Assembly (NCBI GenBank): GCA_016709335.1
Contig: JADJNC010000015.1
Location: 1 to 64,000 of the forward strand
Origin: Candidatus Propionivibrio dominans
Lineage (GTDB): Bacteria; Pseudomonadota; Gammaproteobacteria; Burkholderiales; Rhodocyclaceae
Length of the DNA: 64,000 nt
Direction: 5' to 3'
Position numbers and translations under genes: made by a program
The notes under the pieces: model-generated
Seen by the model: the letters and a program-made list of their open reading frames with translations, nothing else
Told to the model about the DNA's origin: nothing
Database searches by the model: none
Shown: piece after piece, positions 32,788 to 45,463 of the stretch
Layout: each line of letters starts with the position of its first letter
How positions within the stretch are numbered: the stretch's first letter is position 1

Positions 32788-33630
32788 GTGTCTGCGTTGT
32801 ATCTGAATCATTTCGGCCTCACCGAACTGCCCTTTGGCATCACGCCGGACACCAGCTTTACCTATTCCGTCCAGTATCACCAGGAAGCGCTCAATACCCT
32901 GTTGCTGGCGCTCGACGAAGGAGAGGGCTTCGTCAAGATCAGCGGCGAAGTCGGTACCGGAAAGACACTGCTCTGCCGCCGCCTGCTGCAAACGCTGGAC
33001 GATGGCTGGGTGAGTGCCTATCTGCCCAATCCCAACCTCAACGCGGATACGCTTTTTCTGGCCCTGGCCGAGGAGTTGGGCATCGACGATGCCAACGGTC
33101 TGGATCAGTACCATCTGGTGCGGCGTATCAATCGCGTGCTGCTTGAGCATGCCCAGGCGAAGCGGCGGGTGGTCGTCTGTATCGACGAAGCGCAGGCGAT
33201 GCCGGTCGAAACGCTGGAGGCCTTGCGCCTGTTGTCCAACCTGGAAACCGAGAAACGCAAACTGTTGCAGATTGTCCTTTTCGGTCAGCCTGAACTCGAT
33301 GAAAAGCTGCACCGTCCGGAAGTGCGACAGTTGTTGCAGCGCATAGCTTTTCATTACCGCCTCGGCGGCTTGAGGAAGAGCGAGACCGGAAACTATATTG
33401 CGCACCGCCTGCGCGTTGCCGGTTACCGGGGAGATGGGCTGTTCACTCCGGCGGTGCTGCGTGCGCTGCATCGGGCCAGCGGCGGAACGCCGCGCCTGAT
33501 CAACATTCTGGCGCACAAGTCATTGCTGTCGGTTTTTGGCGAAGGTCGCCAGATGGCCAGGGTGCGCCATGTCAGACTGGCGCGCAAGGATACGGAGGGC
33601 GCGCGTAATGTCGGGTGGTTCTGGGGATGA
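32788..33630 (+). CDS. mshM: MshM, AAA ATPase of the ExeA/MshM family
   Basis: 280 residues from GTG 32788. Begins LYLNHFGLTELPFGITPDTSF, the standard ExeA/MshM start. Walker A GEVGTGKTLLCRRLLQTL, Walker B RRVVVCIDEAQAMPVETLEALRLLSNLET, sensor-like FGQPELDEKLHRPEVRQLLQRI, and the C-terminal lid ALHRASGGTPRLINILAHKSL. No membrane helix is seen here. In the Aeromonas Exe system the relative helps insert the secretin; the same role for MshL is likely. Confidence 0.9.
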   Translation: MSALYLNHFGLTELPFGITPDTSFTYSVQYHQEALNTLLLALDEGEGFVKISGEVGTGKTLLCRRLLQTLDDGWVSAYLPNPNLNADTLFLALAEELGIDDANGLDQYHLVRRINRVLLEHAQAKRRVVVCIDEAQAMPVETLEALRLLSNLETEKRKLLQIVLFGQPELDEKLHRPEVRQLLQRIAFHYRLGGLRKSETGNYIAHRLRVAGYRGDGLFTPAVLRALHRASGGTPRLINILAHKSLLSVFGEGRQMARVRHVRLARKDTEGARNVGWFWG

Positions 33631-33660
33631 TGTTGTGATGATGGTGTCGATGGGACAGCC

Positions 33661-34794
33661 ATGAGCCTGATCAATCAGATGCTGCAGGATCTCGATGCGC
33701 GGCGGGCAGCGCATGGCGTCGGTAGCCGTTTACCCAACGATGTTCGTCCTCTGCCGAAACCGCAGGCATCGCCTCTTCCGATCATTATCGGCGTCCTTGT
33801 CCTGCTTGTTCTGGCCGGCGGGCTTGCCCTGTATCTGTGGGAGACAAGGCAGCAGGCTGTGCCGGCGCCCCTTGCCGTGCTCGCGCCGGAACCGGAGAAA
33901 ATCGTCCCGAGCGAGCCGACAACCGCAGCGTCGGCAGTGTCGAGCGCTTCGACATTGCAGGAACTCGGGGGCAGCCTGCGGATGGCTGAATTCATCAAGC
34001 CGCCGGCAGAAAAATTGGCAGCAGCAAAACCTGATGCGACATCTGCTGTTTCCGGGAGGCCTGTCGTTGCCGAAAGAAGAACTGACGATGAGCGCCAGGT
34101 GCAAGCCGGCGAAACATCGATGCCCGCAGCGTCGGGTGCGACGCCGCAGGGGTCGGGAAAATCGGCCAGGAATTCAAGGGATGGGATCGTCGCGACGAAC
34201 CCGACGATCGAGAGAACCGATGCCCAGGGTTCGTCCCGTGAGCGTGCCGAGGCCGAGTATCGCAAGGCCATTGCCGCCGTCAATCAGGGGCGGATTGCCG
34301 AAGCCGTGGACGGTTTGCGTAACGCGCTGCGCCAGGACCCTTTGCATATTGCCTCCCGGCAGTTGCTGGTCAAGCTGTTGCTTGAGGCCAAACGGCCGGA
34401 TGAAGCCGCCCAGGTTTTGCAGGACGGCCTGCAGGGGCAGCCGGCACAGATTGGCTGGGCGATGAGCCTGGCCCGCTTGCAGGTTGATCGCAAGGACCTC
34501 ACGGGAGCCTGGCAGACACTTAATAACTCGTTGCCGGCAGCAGGCAGCAATGCCGATTATCAAGGCTTTACGGCGCATGTTCTGCAACGTCTCGGGCGCC
34601 ACAAGGAAGCAGCCGAACACTACCAGGCGGCGACCCGGCTGTCGCCCGGCGACGGCCGCTGGTGGCTCGGGCTGGGTTTGGCGCTGGAGGAGGAAGGGCG
34701 TGTCAGCGAAGCCAGGGAAGCGTTCCTGCGGGCCCGACAAAGCGGCAATCTCGGCGCTGAATTGAGCGCGTTGGTCGAGCAGAAGCTGCGTTAG
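33661..34794 (+). CDS. mshN: MSHA biogenesis protein MshN (TPR)
   Basis: 377 residues. Short cytoplasmic start MSLINQMLQDLDARRAAH (typical of MshN/ExeB-like), one membrane helix at ~38-60 (PLPIIIGVLVLLVLAGGLAL), a long disordered Ala/Pro/Ser-rich linker to ~190, then TPR repeats from ~200 to the end: AEAEYRKAIAAVNQGRIAEAVDGLRNALRQDP.., LLLEAKRPDEAAQVLQDGL, RLGRHKEAAEHYQAATRLSPGDGRWWLGLGLALEEEGR. Last gene of the msh locus; followed by a terminator at 34811-34844. Function inferred from place and domain. Confidence 0.85.
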   Translation: MSLINQMLQDLDARRAAHGVGSRLPNDVRPLPKPQASPLPIIIGVLVLLVLAGGLALYLWETRQQAVPAPLAVLAPEPEKIVPSEPTTAASAVSSASTLQELGGSLRMAEFIKPPAEKLAAAKPDATSAVSGRPVVAERRTDDERQVQAGETSMPAASGATPQGSGKSARNSRDGIVATNPTIERTDAQGSSRERAEAEYRKAIAAVNQGRIAEAVDGLRNALRQDPLHIASRQLLVKLLLEAKRPDEAAQVLQDGLQGQPAQIGWAMSLARLQVDRKDLTGAWQTLNNSLPAAGSNADYQGFTAHVLQRLGRHKEAAEHYQAATRLSPGDGRWWLGLGLALEEEGRVSEAREAFLRARQSGNLGAELSALVEQKLR

Positions 34795-34810
34795 CGATTA
34801 ATTCATTTTC

Positions 34811-34844
34811 ACCCGGGACATTCCCGGGTACGCCAGGTTTTTTT
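34811..34844 (+). terminator. Terminator after mshN
   Basis: ACCCGGG and CCCGGGT arms around ACATT (34811-34829), followed after 8 bases by a run of seven T (34838-34844). It closes the msh transcript. Confidence 0.75.
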
Positions 34845-34963
34845 CAGAAACCAGAGCGGCAGAATCCACAAATTGATGGTGTTCCCCGGCTTCTTTGGCG
34901 GAATGCGTGTATACATGGCAGACTGGAATCAATCGGATTGATGTCAAAACGGAGGTGATGGAC

Positions 34964-37900
34964 ATGACAATCATGGTGGACACCGACAACAGCCTGCTGC
35001 GCAACCTGCGCGAGATTTCCGCACGCCAGAAAATCTCGAGTGACCTCAGTGGCCATCTCGAGCAGTATTTTGCCAATGCCGATGTGGCCGGCATCGGCGA
35101 GGCGAGTCCCGAAGAACTGCATGGCGCGGCGGTTCAGCACCATCGTCTCGGCCAGTCACGCCTTCCCGGCCAGGCCGTGATCGCGTTCTACACGCCGGAT
35201 TTCGACCGGCACGGGTGGCATTCGGCGCATACCATCGTCGACATCGTTACCGACGACATGCCTTTCCTCATCGATTCGATCACCATGCTCATCTATCATC
35301 AGGGTCTCACCATCCACCGCCTGATGCACCCGCTGCTCGGCGTCGAGCGTGATGCGAGCGGCAAGCTGTTGCGCAGCGCCGGGCTCGGCTCCGTCGGTAC
35401 TTGAACCGAGTCATGGATTCACCTGGAGATCGACCGGGTCAGCGATGTTCGCCAGATCGAGGCATTACGAACCGAGATCGTCGAGGTTCTCGCTGACGTC
35501 CGTGCCGCCGTCGAGGATGTAGCCGCGATGCGGCAACGCATCAGCTCGGCGATCACCGACCTTGACCGAACGCCGAACGCAGAAGCGGAAGAAATCGCGG
35601 AATATCTGCGCTGGATTACGGCTGGCAATTTCGTCTTTCTCGGCTACACGCACTACCACGTCGCTGCCGGCGACAGTGAATTGAAGCGTGCGCCCGACGG
35701 CGGCCTCGGCCTGCTGCGGCGGATTGACCACCCGCGCTTCGCTCGTTGTCTTGCCGGCATACCCGGCCAACTGGCCGAAATCGAGCGCATGCCTTCGGCA
35801 CTGACGCTGGTCAAGGCCGATGTTCGTTCGACCGTTCACCGCCCGGCGTATCTGGACTTCATCGGCGTAGTTTACCGCAATGCCATTGGCAATATCGTCG
35901 GCGAGCATGTCTTCGTTGGCCTCTATTCCAGTCACTTCTATCACGTATCGACGACCGAGATCCCGGTCATTCGCGGCAAGGTGGCCAGGGTTCGCGCCGA
36001 CTGCGGTTTTGCACCGGGTAGTCACAAGGACAAGACGCTGCTCAATGTCCTCGAAACCTATCCGCGCGACGAACTGATCGAAAGTGCTGATGACGATCTG
36101 CAACGTATTGCCGGCGGCATCGTGATGCTGCAAGAGCATCCGCGCGTCCGCGTATTCCTGCGCCACGACACCTGGGGGCGTTATGTCTCGGCAATGATCT
36201 TCATGCCGCGCGACCGCTTCGATACGACAATACGCAGGCGCATAAGTACCCTGCTCAGTGACACACTTCATGCAAATAGCATCGATTTTTTCCTGCTGGT
36301 CGGTGAGTCGCGTCTGGCCCGCCTGCAATTGATTGCGTGGACGCCGGACGGTACGCGCAGCGCCTATGATGCCGACTCCTTCGAGCGCGAGGTCGCGCGC
36401 ATCGTTCGTGGCTGGCACGACGAATTGCAGCAGAACCTGATCGAGCATTGCGGCGAGGAGCATGGCAATGCCTTGCTGCGCCGCTATGCGCTGGCACTGC
36501 CGCTGGCCTATCAGGATCAGGTGCCGCCAAGCTCGGCGGTGTCCGATCTCGAACGTCTTGAAGCCGCCGAGCAGAGCGGGAAAATTGAGGTCAAGTTAAA
36601 TGCGCCCTACGGCGACGACGGCTCGCACCAGCACCTCAAACTGTTCCTGAAAGGCTATCCGCGACCACTATCAGTGGTGCTGCCGGTGTTTGAAAACATG
36701 GGACTGACCGTGCTCTCCGAACAGCCCTTCAATCTGACCGGCAGCGATTTGCATATCGCCGATTTTTCAATAAAGCTACCCCGTGCTGACGCGCTCGACA
36801 CCGAGCCAACACGGCACGCCTTTGTCGAACTGCTCGAAAAGTTGCTGCGCGACGAGGCCGAGAACGACGGTTTCAACCGGCTGGCACTACTCGCCGGTCT
36901 CGACGGCCCACGCATCACCATCCTGCGTGCCTACGCTCGCTACCTGCGCCAGGCCGGACTGCACTTTAGCCAGGTCTATATCGAACGCTGCCTGGCCACC
37001 TATCCGCACATCGCCAGGCTTCTTGTCGATTTCTTCGCAGCGCGACTTTCGCCGCCGGGCGACGACGCGCGCGCCGAGGCCATGGCCAAAGAACTTTGTG
37101 TCGCGCTGTCCGAAGTCAGCAGCCTCGACGACGACCACATCCTCTCCGCTTTTCGCACCGTCATCGAGGCGACGCTGCGAACCAACGCCTACCAGTGCGG
37201 AGCAGACGGCAAGCCGAAGGGGTACCTGTCGTTCAAGATATCGTCGAAGCATATTCCCTTCTTGCCCAAGCCGGTACCACTCTACGAAATCTTCGTGTAC
37301 AGCCCGCGCATGGAAGGCATCCACCTGCGCGGTTCGCGCGTCGCCCGTGGCGGCCTGCGCTGGTCGGATCGCATGGAGGACTTTCGTACGGAGGTGCTCG
37401 GTCTGGTCAAGGCCCAGATGGTCAAGAACGCTGTCATCGTCCCGCTCGGCTCGAAGGGCGGCTTCGTCGGCAAGCGCCTGTCGTCGGCCAGCGAGCGTGA
37501 GGCCTTCCAGAGCGAAGGCATCGCCTGTTACTCGACTCTGATTCGTGGTCTCCTCGACCTCACCGACAATCTCGTCGACGGCAAGATCGTACCGCCGCAG
37601 GATGTCCGCCGCCGCGACGGAGACGATCCCTACCTCGTCGTCGCGGCCGACAAAGGTACGGCGACCTTCTCGGACATTGCCAACGGCATTGCCATAGACT
37701 ACGGCTTCTGGCTTGGTGATGCCTTCGCTTCCGGCGGCTCGGTCGGCTATGACCACAAGAAGATGGGCATCACCGCACGCGGTGCCTGGGAGGCGGTAAA
37801 ACGTCACTTCCGCGAGATGGGCCGCGATACACAACGCGAGCCATTCACCGTCGTCGGCATCGGCGACATGACCGGCGACGTCTTCGGCAACGGCATGCTG

Positions 37901-39637
37901 CTGTCCAACCAGATCTGTCTGCTTGCCGCTTTCGACCACCGGCACATTTTCCTCGATCCGAACCCTGACAGCGCACGCAGCTTTACTGAAAGGCAAAGGA
38001 TGTTCGCGCTTCCGCGCTCGTCCTGGGACGATTACGACAAGTCGCTGATTTCAGCCGGCGGTGGAGTCTGGCCGCGCAGCGCGAAAAGCATCCCGCTCTC
38101 GCCGCCAATACGCGAATGGCTGGGTATCGATGCCGAACAGATGGCGCCGACCGAGCTGATCAACCAGATCCTCAAGGCGCCGACCGACCTTCTCTACAAC
38201 GGCGGTATCGGCACCTATGTCAAGGCCAGCAGCCAGAGTCACCAGGACGCCAATGACCGAGGCAATGATGCGTTGCGTGTCGACGCCAGCGAACTGCGCG
38301 CCAGGGTCGTTGGCGAGGGCGGCAACCTCGGCCTGACGCAGCAGGCGCGGATCGAGTTCGCGCTCGCTGGCGGTCGCATTTTCACCGACGCCATCGACAA
38401 CTCCGCCGGCGTTGATTGCTCTGACCACGAGGTCAACATCAAAATCCTGCTCGCTGGCCTTGTCGCCTGCGGCGACATGACCGGCAAGCAGCGCGATGCT
38501 CTGCTGGCGTCGATGACCGATGATGTCGGAGCCCTCGTGCTCGCCGACAATTATCAGCAGACCCAGGCGATAGCGATCGAGGTCGCCGCTGGCCATGAAC
38601 TGCTCAACGCGCACGCGCAACTGATCCGCAGCCTTGAGGCAAATGGCGCGCTCGATCGCCGCATCGAGTTCCTGCCCAATGACAAGGGACTGGCCGAACG
38701 GGCGCAGATGGGCCGCGGCCTGACCTCGCCAGAGATTGCTGTCCTCCTCGCCTATACCAAGATTACGCTGAAGGAGTCGATACTGGCCTCGCCGCTGCCT
38801 GATGCGGTGGAGCTTGAGCAGTTGCTGGCTGACTACTTTCCGGCGGCGCTCCTCCGCCACTGTCGCAGCCAGCTCGCGACGCATCCGCTGAAGCGGGAGA
38901 TCGTGACGACGCAACTGGTGAATCGCCTGGTTAACCGGATGGGAACCAGCTTCGTCATGCAGATCGGTGACGAGACCGGAGCCAGTCCGGCGCAGGTCGC
39001 GGCGGCCTGGATCGCGGTGAGTGATCTGCTTGGCGCCGAAGCCGCGTGGTGCGAGATCGAGGCGCTCGATTTGAAGATCCCGGCAACCCGGCAGATGGCA
39101 CAGATGGCTGCGCTGCGCGAGATGGTCGGTGCCGCCACCCGCCAGGTGATTGCCGCGCAACCGGTCGGTGTGCATATCGCCGCAATCGTGGAGATCTACC
39201 GCGCTGCGGTCAACAACGCCATCGCCATTGCCCGCCAGGCTGAGACGGGTGGCCTGGCCGTCACTGCGCTGCTCGAATCACGTGCCGCCATCGTTGGTGT
39301 CTTTGAACTCGTCGATCTGGCGCGCGCCAGCGACATGCCCATCGACGAGGTTATGAGCGCTTGTTCACGTCTCGACGCGAGTCTTGATCTGGCCTGGTTC
39401 GGAAGTGCCATTGCCAGGCTGCCGGCCGGCAACCGCTGGCAAGCCCGCGCCCGAGCGCAACTCGCCAGAGAATTGCGCAAGTTACGGCAGAAGCTGCTGC
39501 AGCGCAGCCTCGGAGAGTCCCAGGCTCAAGTCATCGAGGCCAGCAGCGTGGTCGACGAACTGAAGCGCGACGCTCCACAGGATCTGGCCATGCTTTCTGC
39601 GGGTCTCGCTGAAATCAGGCGAGTACTCGCCGGCTGA
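34964..39637 (+). CDS. gdhB: Large NAD-specific glutamate dehydrogenase, in-frame TGA at codon 147
   Basis: The start ATG 34964 follows GGAGGTG at 34951-34957. TGA at 35402-35404 closes the frame after GLGSVGT, and the same frame continues with TESWIHLEIDRVSDVRQIEAL to 39637, about 1557 residues in all (usual for this class ~1600). The N-terminal half is regulatory (ACT-like). The catalytic part is about residues 790-1140 with VARGGLRWSDRMEDFRTEVLGL, KAQMVKNAVIVPLGSKGGF, GDMTGDVFGNGML and NGGIGTYVKASSQS. It catalyses oxidative deamination of glutamate to 2-oxoglutarate with NAD. One substitution (for instance CGA to TGA) explains the stop; as written, the intact product would not form. Confidence 0.85.
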
Positions 39638-39671
39638 CGTTGCGGGGCAGGTTCAACGGTTTAACCACCCC

Positions 39672-40403
39672 CTAGGGCTTCGCCAATGCCCGGGCAACGA
39701 CCAGCAAGGTGATCTCTGCAGCGCCGTGCAGTTTGAGGGTGCGTGCACACTCGTCAAGCGAAGCACCCGTGGTCATCACGTCATCGACGAGAATGACCCG
39801 TTTCCCGGTGAAATCGGTCGAGCAGAAAAATGCCCCACGGATGTTCTTTACCCTTTCGCGCCAGGGCAGGTTGGCCTGGGCTGGCGTATTGCGCGTGCGG
39901 CTGCAGTGGGTCGCATCGATCGGCAACTGCAACGCGGTACTGACCGGGCGCGCTAGCTCAAGCGCCTGATTGAAGCCTCTTTCACGCAGACGTTCGGGGT
40001 GGAGCGGCAAGGGAATGATGACATCGGCAACAAGGTTTGCGGCCACTGGGACCAGTTGCCGGCCGAAGTAGGCGCCGAGTGCCAGACGATGTCCGTATTT
40101 GAAAGATTGAACCAGTTTGTCAAGCGGGAAGTCATAGCGATATGCGGCAAACGTGGCTTCGTAGTTTGGCGGTTTGACCAGGCAACGACCGCAGATTTCG
40201 CCGTTCGGTGTTGGCAGGGCACATCGAGGGCAGCAAGGTTTTTGAAGTTGTGGCAGATCGGCTGCACAGGCTTCGCACACGATGTTATCTTCGCTGGCGG
40301 CAGCGCAAAGCAGGCAGTCCTGCGTTAGCAGCCTGCCGATGGTGCGAGCGAATTCACCTGTCGGGCCAGCTTTCAAGCCCTTGTTTTGGGTTAGAATCGA
40401 CAT
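39672..40403 (-). CDS. comF: ComF-family amidophosphoribosyltransferase-like protein
   Basis: 243 residues. N-terminal Cys-rich zinc region (CLLCAAASEDNIVCEACAADLP..CCPRCALPTPNGEICGRC), then YRYDFPLDKLVQSFKYGHRLALG and a PRPP-binding motif RVILVDDVMTTGAS in a type I phosphoribosyltransferase domain. ComF homologues take part in DNA uptake in competent bacteria, yet are widespread, and the reaction is uncertain. Convergent with the glutamate dehydrogenase gene and divergent from bioB. Confidence 0.88.
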   Translation of the reverse strand: MSILTQNKGLKAGPTGEFARTIGRLLTQDCLLCAAASEDNIVCEACAADLPQLQKPCCPRCALPTPNGEICGRCLVKPPNYEATFAAYRYDFPLDKLVQSFKYGHRLALGAYFGRQLVPVAANLVADVIIPLPLHPERLRERGFNQALELARPVSTALQLPIDATHCSRTRNTPAQANLPWRERVKNIRGAFFCSTDFTGKRVILVDDVMTTGASLDECARTLKLHGAAEITLLVVARALAKP

Positions 40404-40477
40404 TTCAGAACCGTCCCTGCGCGGTTCGCTGATTGTGCCTGCATGTCCCCTGCGTGTCTCCCTTTTTCTGGTAGGTT

Positions 40478-41473
40478 TTGCTCATGAATACAATTGCTCC
40501 AGTCCTTGCTCTGACTCCCGATTCTTCTGCGCCAGTCCGTTCTGCCAAGTGGACTGTCTCTCAGGTCGAGGCGCTTTACCAGATGCCCTTGATGGATTTG
40601 CTGTTTCGCGCCCAGCAGGTGCACCGCGAAAACTTTGATCCCAACGAAGTTCAGCGCTCGACGCTGATTTCGATCAAGACCGGCGGCTGTTCCGAGGATT
40701 GCAGCTATTGCTCGCAGTCGGCGCGCTACAAGACCGAAACCGAGCGCGAAGCGCTGATGCAGGTTGAGGACGTACTGGCAGCGGCCCGCGATGCCAAGGC
40801 CAAGGGCGCATCACGCTTCTGCATGGGGGCCGCCTGGCGCGGGCCCAAGGAAAAGGAGCTGGAGGTCGTCACGCAGATGATCCGCGAGGTCAAGGCGCTT
40901 GGACTGGAAACCTGCGTCACCCTGGGCATGCTCAAGGACGGGCAGGCCAGTCAGCTCAAGGAAGCCGGACTGGACTATTACAACCACAATCTGGATACCG
41001 ACTCCGAGTTCTACGATCAGGTGATTACCACGCACAAGCACGCGGATCGCGTCGATACGATTTCGCAAGTGCGCCAGGCCGGGATCAAGGTTTGCTCAGG
41101 GGGCATTCTGGGCATGGGCGAAACGCGCCGCAACCGGGCGGCGATGGTGGCCCAACTGGCCAACCTGAATCCACCCCCGGAATCCGTGCCGATCAACAAT
41201 CTGGTCGCAATCCCGGGTACGCCGCTGGCAAAAACCGAGCAGATCGACAATTTCGAGTTTGTAAGGACCATTGCCGCGGCACGCATCACCATGCCAGGCA
41301 GTTTCGTCCGGCTCTCTGCCGGTCGCGAGGCGATGGCGGAGGAAATGCAGGCGCTGTGTTTCTTCGCCGGTGCCAATTCGATTTTCTACTGCGACAAACT
41401 GCTGACCACAAGCAATCCTGGGATCGATCGTGACCAGGCCTTGTTCGATAAACTCGGTTTGCGTCCTATCTGA
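40478..41473 (+). CDS. bioB: Biotin synthase
   Basis: 331 residues, radical [22 protein letters not shown] holds the CxxxCxxC cluster, and [43 protein letters not shown] and [11 protein letters not shown] are well-known BioB segments. It inserts sulfur into dethiobiotin, the last step of biotin synthesis. An AUG two codons upstream (MLMNT; ATG 40478) and the MNT start (40484) are both possible. bioC follows after 6 bp. Biotin genes bioF, bioD and bioA are not in the window. Confidence 0.95.
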   Translation: MLMNTIAPVLALTPDSSAPVRSAKWTVSQVEALYQMPLMDLLFRAQQVHRENFDPNEVQRSTLISIKTGGCSEDCSYCSQSARYKTETEREALMQVEDVLAAARDAKAKGASRFCMGAAWRGPKEKELEVVTQMIREVKALGLETCVTLGMLKDGQASQLKEAGLDYYNHNLDTDSEFYDQVITTHKHADRVDTISQVRQAGIKVCSGGILGMGETRRNRAAMVAQLANLNPPPESVPINNLVAIPGTPLAKTEQIDNFEFVRTIAAARITMPGSFVRLSAGREAMAEEMQALCFFAGANSIFYCDKLLTTSNPGIDRDQALFDKLGLRPI

Positions 41474-41479
41474 TAGTCC

Positions 41480-42376
41480 ATGAGCGCACCGGCGCCGTTC
41501 GTTGATTCGCGCCAGGTGCGGCGAAACTTCGCGCGTGCGGCAGCAAGCGGCTACGATGCAGTCGCTGTCTTGCAGCGTGAAGTTGGCAGCCGCATGCTTG
41601 AACGGCTCGATTATGTGAAGATCGATCCCGGGCGTGTGCTGGATCTGGGTTGTGGAACCGGTGCCAGCCTTGGCGCCCTGAGCGAGCGCTACGCGAAGTC
41701 GCAGGTGCTGGGTACCGATCTCAGCGAAGCCATGCTGCAAGCCGGGCGCAAGGAAAATTCACGCTTGCGCTGGCTGCTTCCCTTTCTGCGTGCGAGCAGG
41801 AGGTCAAGCGCACTGGTTGCCGCCGATACGCTGGCCTTGCCCTTTACCTCAGGATCGGTGGGCCTGATCTGGTCTAACCTGATGCTGCACTGGCTGGACG
41901 ATCCCGTACCGGCTTTTCGTGAGATGCATCGCGTGCTGAATGTCGGCGGGCTGTTGATGTTTTCAACTTTTGGTCCGGATACCCTGAAGGAGTTGCGTGC
42001 CAGTTTTTCAGATGGGTATGTGCACACCCAGCGCTTTGCCGACATGCACGATTACGGTGACATGTTGCTCGAATGCGGCTACGCAGATCCGGTGATGGAT
42101 GTGGACGTGCTGACCATGACCTATTCCAGTATTGACGACCTGTTCCGCGACTTGCGTCAAAGCGGCGCTGCCTGTGCCATGCAGGCACGTCGTCACGGGC
42201 TGATGGGGCGCTCGGCCTGGCACGCGGCGCGCACCGAGTACGAGAAATACCTGTTCGAAGGACGCTTGCCGGCAACCTTCGAGATAGTCTACGGCCATGC
42301 CTGGAAAGCACAGGCCAGGAAGACCGCAGACGGCAGCACAATTGTTCGCTTTGATCCCAAGCAACGGCTTCGCTAG
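41480..42376 (+). CDS. bioC: Malonyl-ACP O-methyltransferase BioC
   Basis: 298 residues. Class I SAM methyltransferase: the BioC-type N-terminus DSRQVRRNFARAAASGYDAVAVLQREV, SAM motif I RVLDLGCGTGASLGALSERY, acidic motif II LGTDLSEAML, and VGLIWSNLMLHWLDDPVPAFREMHRVLNVGGLLMFSTFGPDTLKEL. It methylates malonyl-ACP to start pimelate formation for biotin. Directly after bioB on the same strand, so a two-gene biotin unit with coupled expression is likely. Confidence 0.92.
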   Translation: MSAPAPFVDSRQVRRNFARAAASGYDAVAVLQREVGSRMLERLDYVKIDPGRVLDLGCGTGASLGALSERYAKSQVLGTDLSEAMLQAGRKENSRLRWLLPFLRASRRSSALVAADTLALPFTSGSVGLIWSNLMLHWLDDPVPAFREMHRVLNVGGLLMFSTFGPDTLKELRASFSDGYVHTQRFADMHDYGDMLLECGYADPVMDVDVLTMTYSSIDDLFRDLRQSGAACAMQARRHGLMGRSAWHAARTEYEKYLFEGRLPATFEIVYGHAWKAQARKTADGSTIVRFDPKQRLR

Positions 42377-42450
42377 CAGGTTGAATTTGCTATGATTAAC
42401 CGTTATCCCCGCTTTTTTTCTGATTTTCCATTTCCTTGCAGGAACATATC

Positions 42451-44103
<1,653 letters not shown>

Positions 44104-44182
44104 TCGAAAAAAAGTACGCAGGGGAGCTGGAGCCAATGGCCTTCTCCAATCCGCTGTATCTATGCGAATGAAATAAAAAAAA

Positions 44183-44209
44183 GAGCAGCTTACACCTGCT
44201 CTTTTTTTT
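44183..44209 (+). terminator. Bidirectional terminator between gpmI and the CBS gene
   Basis: GAGCAG and CTGCTC arms (44183-44188, 44196-44201) around a 7-nt loop, flanked by a run of A on the left and a run of T at 44202-44209. Works for both convergent genes. Confidence 0.88.
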
Positions 44210-44222
44210 CGTCGATGGCCAA

Positions 44223-44648
44223 TCAACTGGCGATGTAGTTTTCCAGTTGGCCGATGATGAACTTCTGCTGGGCAACCATTTCGTTGAGTATGTCACGAAT
44301 CGAAATGATGCCCACGGCAAGACCTTTCTCGTCGAGAACCGGCAAATGACGGAAGTTTTTTTCCGACATGATCGCCATGCATTGATCAATCGTGTGGTCC
44401 ATCGTCACCGAAACCACCTTGTCGGTCATGACTTCGCTGACTTTGGTATACACCGAGACCTTGCCCTGCAGAATCACCTTGCGCGCATAGTCGCGCTCCG
44501 AGAACATGCCGGCCAGACGCTGTCCATCCAGGACGACCAGTGCCCCGACATCATATTCAGCCATGATTTTGAGTGCATGAAGCACCGAGTGTTTGGGAGA
44601 GACTGTGTTGAGTTCCTTGCCCTCAACGAGCTGTTTTAGTGTTTTCAT
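44223..44648 (-). CDS. CBS-domain pair protein
   Basis: 141 residues from ATG 44648, chosen because AAGGAGG lies just upstream (a start at 44684 would ignore it). Two tandem CBS motifs: VSPKHSVLHALKIMAEYDVGALVVLDGQRLAGMFSERDYARK (first) and VTMDHTIDQCMAIMSEKNFRHLPVLDEKGLAVGIISIRDILNEMV (second). Such stand-alone proteins bind adenine nucleotides and act as energy or ligand sensors; the target is unknown here. It ends with an IIGQLENYI tail. Terminated by the shared terminator with gpmI. Confidence 0.88.
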   Translation of the reverse strand: MKTLKQLVEGKELNTVSPKHSVLHALKIMAEYDVGALVVLDGQRLAGMFSERDYARKVILQGKVSVYTKVSEVMTDKVVSVTMDHTIDQCMAIMSEKNFRHLPVLDEKGLAVGIISIRDILNEMVAQQKFIIGQLENYIAS

Positions 44649-44717
44649 GTAGCCTCCTTGTAAAGTGGGGATGACAAGGTTCAATCCTGTGACGGATTTT
44701 TATTTTTGGTTCTCATA

Positions 44718-45353
44718 TCAGCGCAGGCCGGCAGTATACTCTGCAAGTGCCTTGATTTGCTTGTCCGAGAGTTTTTCGGCAATGCTGCGCATCATTTTTT
44801 CCGGATCGTTTGCGCGTTCCTCGCTACGGAAACCCTTCAATTGGGCTTCAGTATAATCTGCGTACTGTCCGGCGAGGCTCGGGAACTGCGCCGGAACGCC
44901 GGCCCCTGCTGGCCCGTGACAACCGGCACAGGCTGGAATGCCGCGCTCGAAATCGCCCTTGCGCCAGAGGCTCTGGCCTGCCGCAACCAGCTTTTCGTCA
45001 GTCGCGGTCGACGGTTTCAGCTTCTGCTGAGAGAAATAAAGCGCGAGGCCCTGCATGTCTTCGGTGCTCAGAGCAGCAGTCATTCCACCCATGATGGCGT
45101 TATTGCGTAATGCCGGTTTGCCATCGACGGACTTGAAGTTCATCAGTTGCTTGAACAGATACTCCGAGCCCTGACCCGCCAGAATCGGGTTGGCCGACGT
45201 CGGGCTGTTGCCGTCTGCGCCGTGACAGGCGATGCATACCGTTTCAGCGGTCTTTTTGGCTTTTGCAAGATCAGGTTTGATTTTCATTTCCTCTGCCGCA
45301 TTTACGGAGAGGCCGACGGTCATGAGAACCGCAAGTGCTGTGGTGCGAATCAT
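44718..45353 (-). CDS. Cytochrome c4-type dihaem cytochrome
   Basis: 211 residues from ATG 45353 (AGGAG upstream). Signal peptide MIRTTALAVLMTVGLSVNAA, then two class I cytochrome c domains, each with a CxxCH haem site: ETVCIACHGADGNSP (first) and GIPACAGCHGPAGAGVPAQFPSLAGQYADY (second), and Met ligands expected near the NNAIMGGM and DPEKMMRSIA segments. Periplasmic electron carrier, usually donating to terminal oxidases. Divergent from engB; their promoters share 45354-45463. Confidence 0.9.
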   Translation of the reverse strand: MIRTTALAVLMTVGLSVNAAEEMKIKPDLAKAKKTAETVCIACHGADGNSPTSANPILAGQGSEYLFKQLMNFKSVDGKPALRNNAIMGGMTAALSTEDMQGLALYFSQQKLKPSTATDEKLVAAGQSLWRKGDFERGIPACAGCHGPAGAGVPAQFPSLAGQYADYTEAQLKGFRSEERANDPEKMMRSIAEKLSDKQIKALAEYTAGLR

Positions 45354-45463
45354 GTACAAACTCCTGTTGATGAATCCGAGTTCAGCGAGGCATATTTCCA
45401 AACCTGATATTCTATAGCAATTCAGGGCTTGTTTACCTAGCTCCCAACCTCTTCGGTTTGCCA

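Noticed and set aside
36887..37996. 369-codon open frame opposite the glutamate dehydrogenase
   Set aside because: Antisense to the conserved catalytic region of NAD-GDH; no independent evidence.
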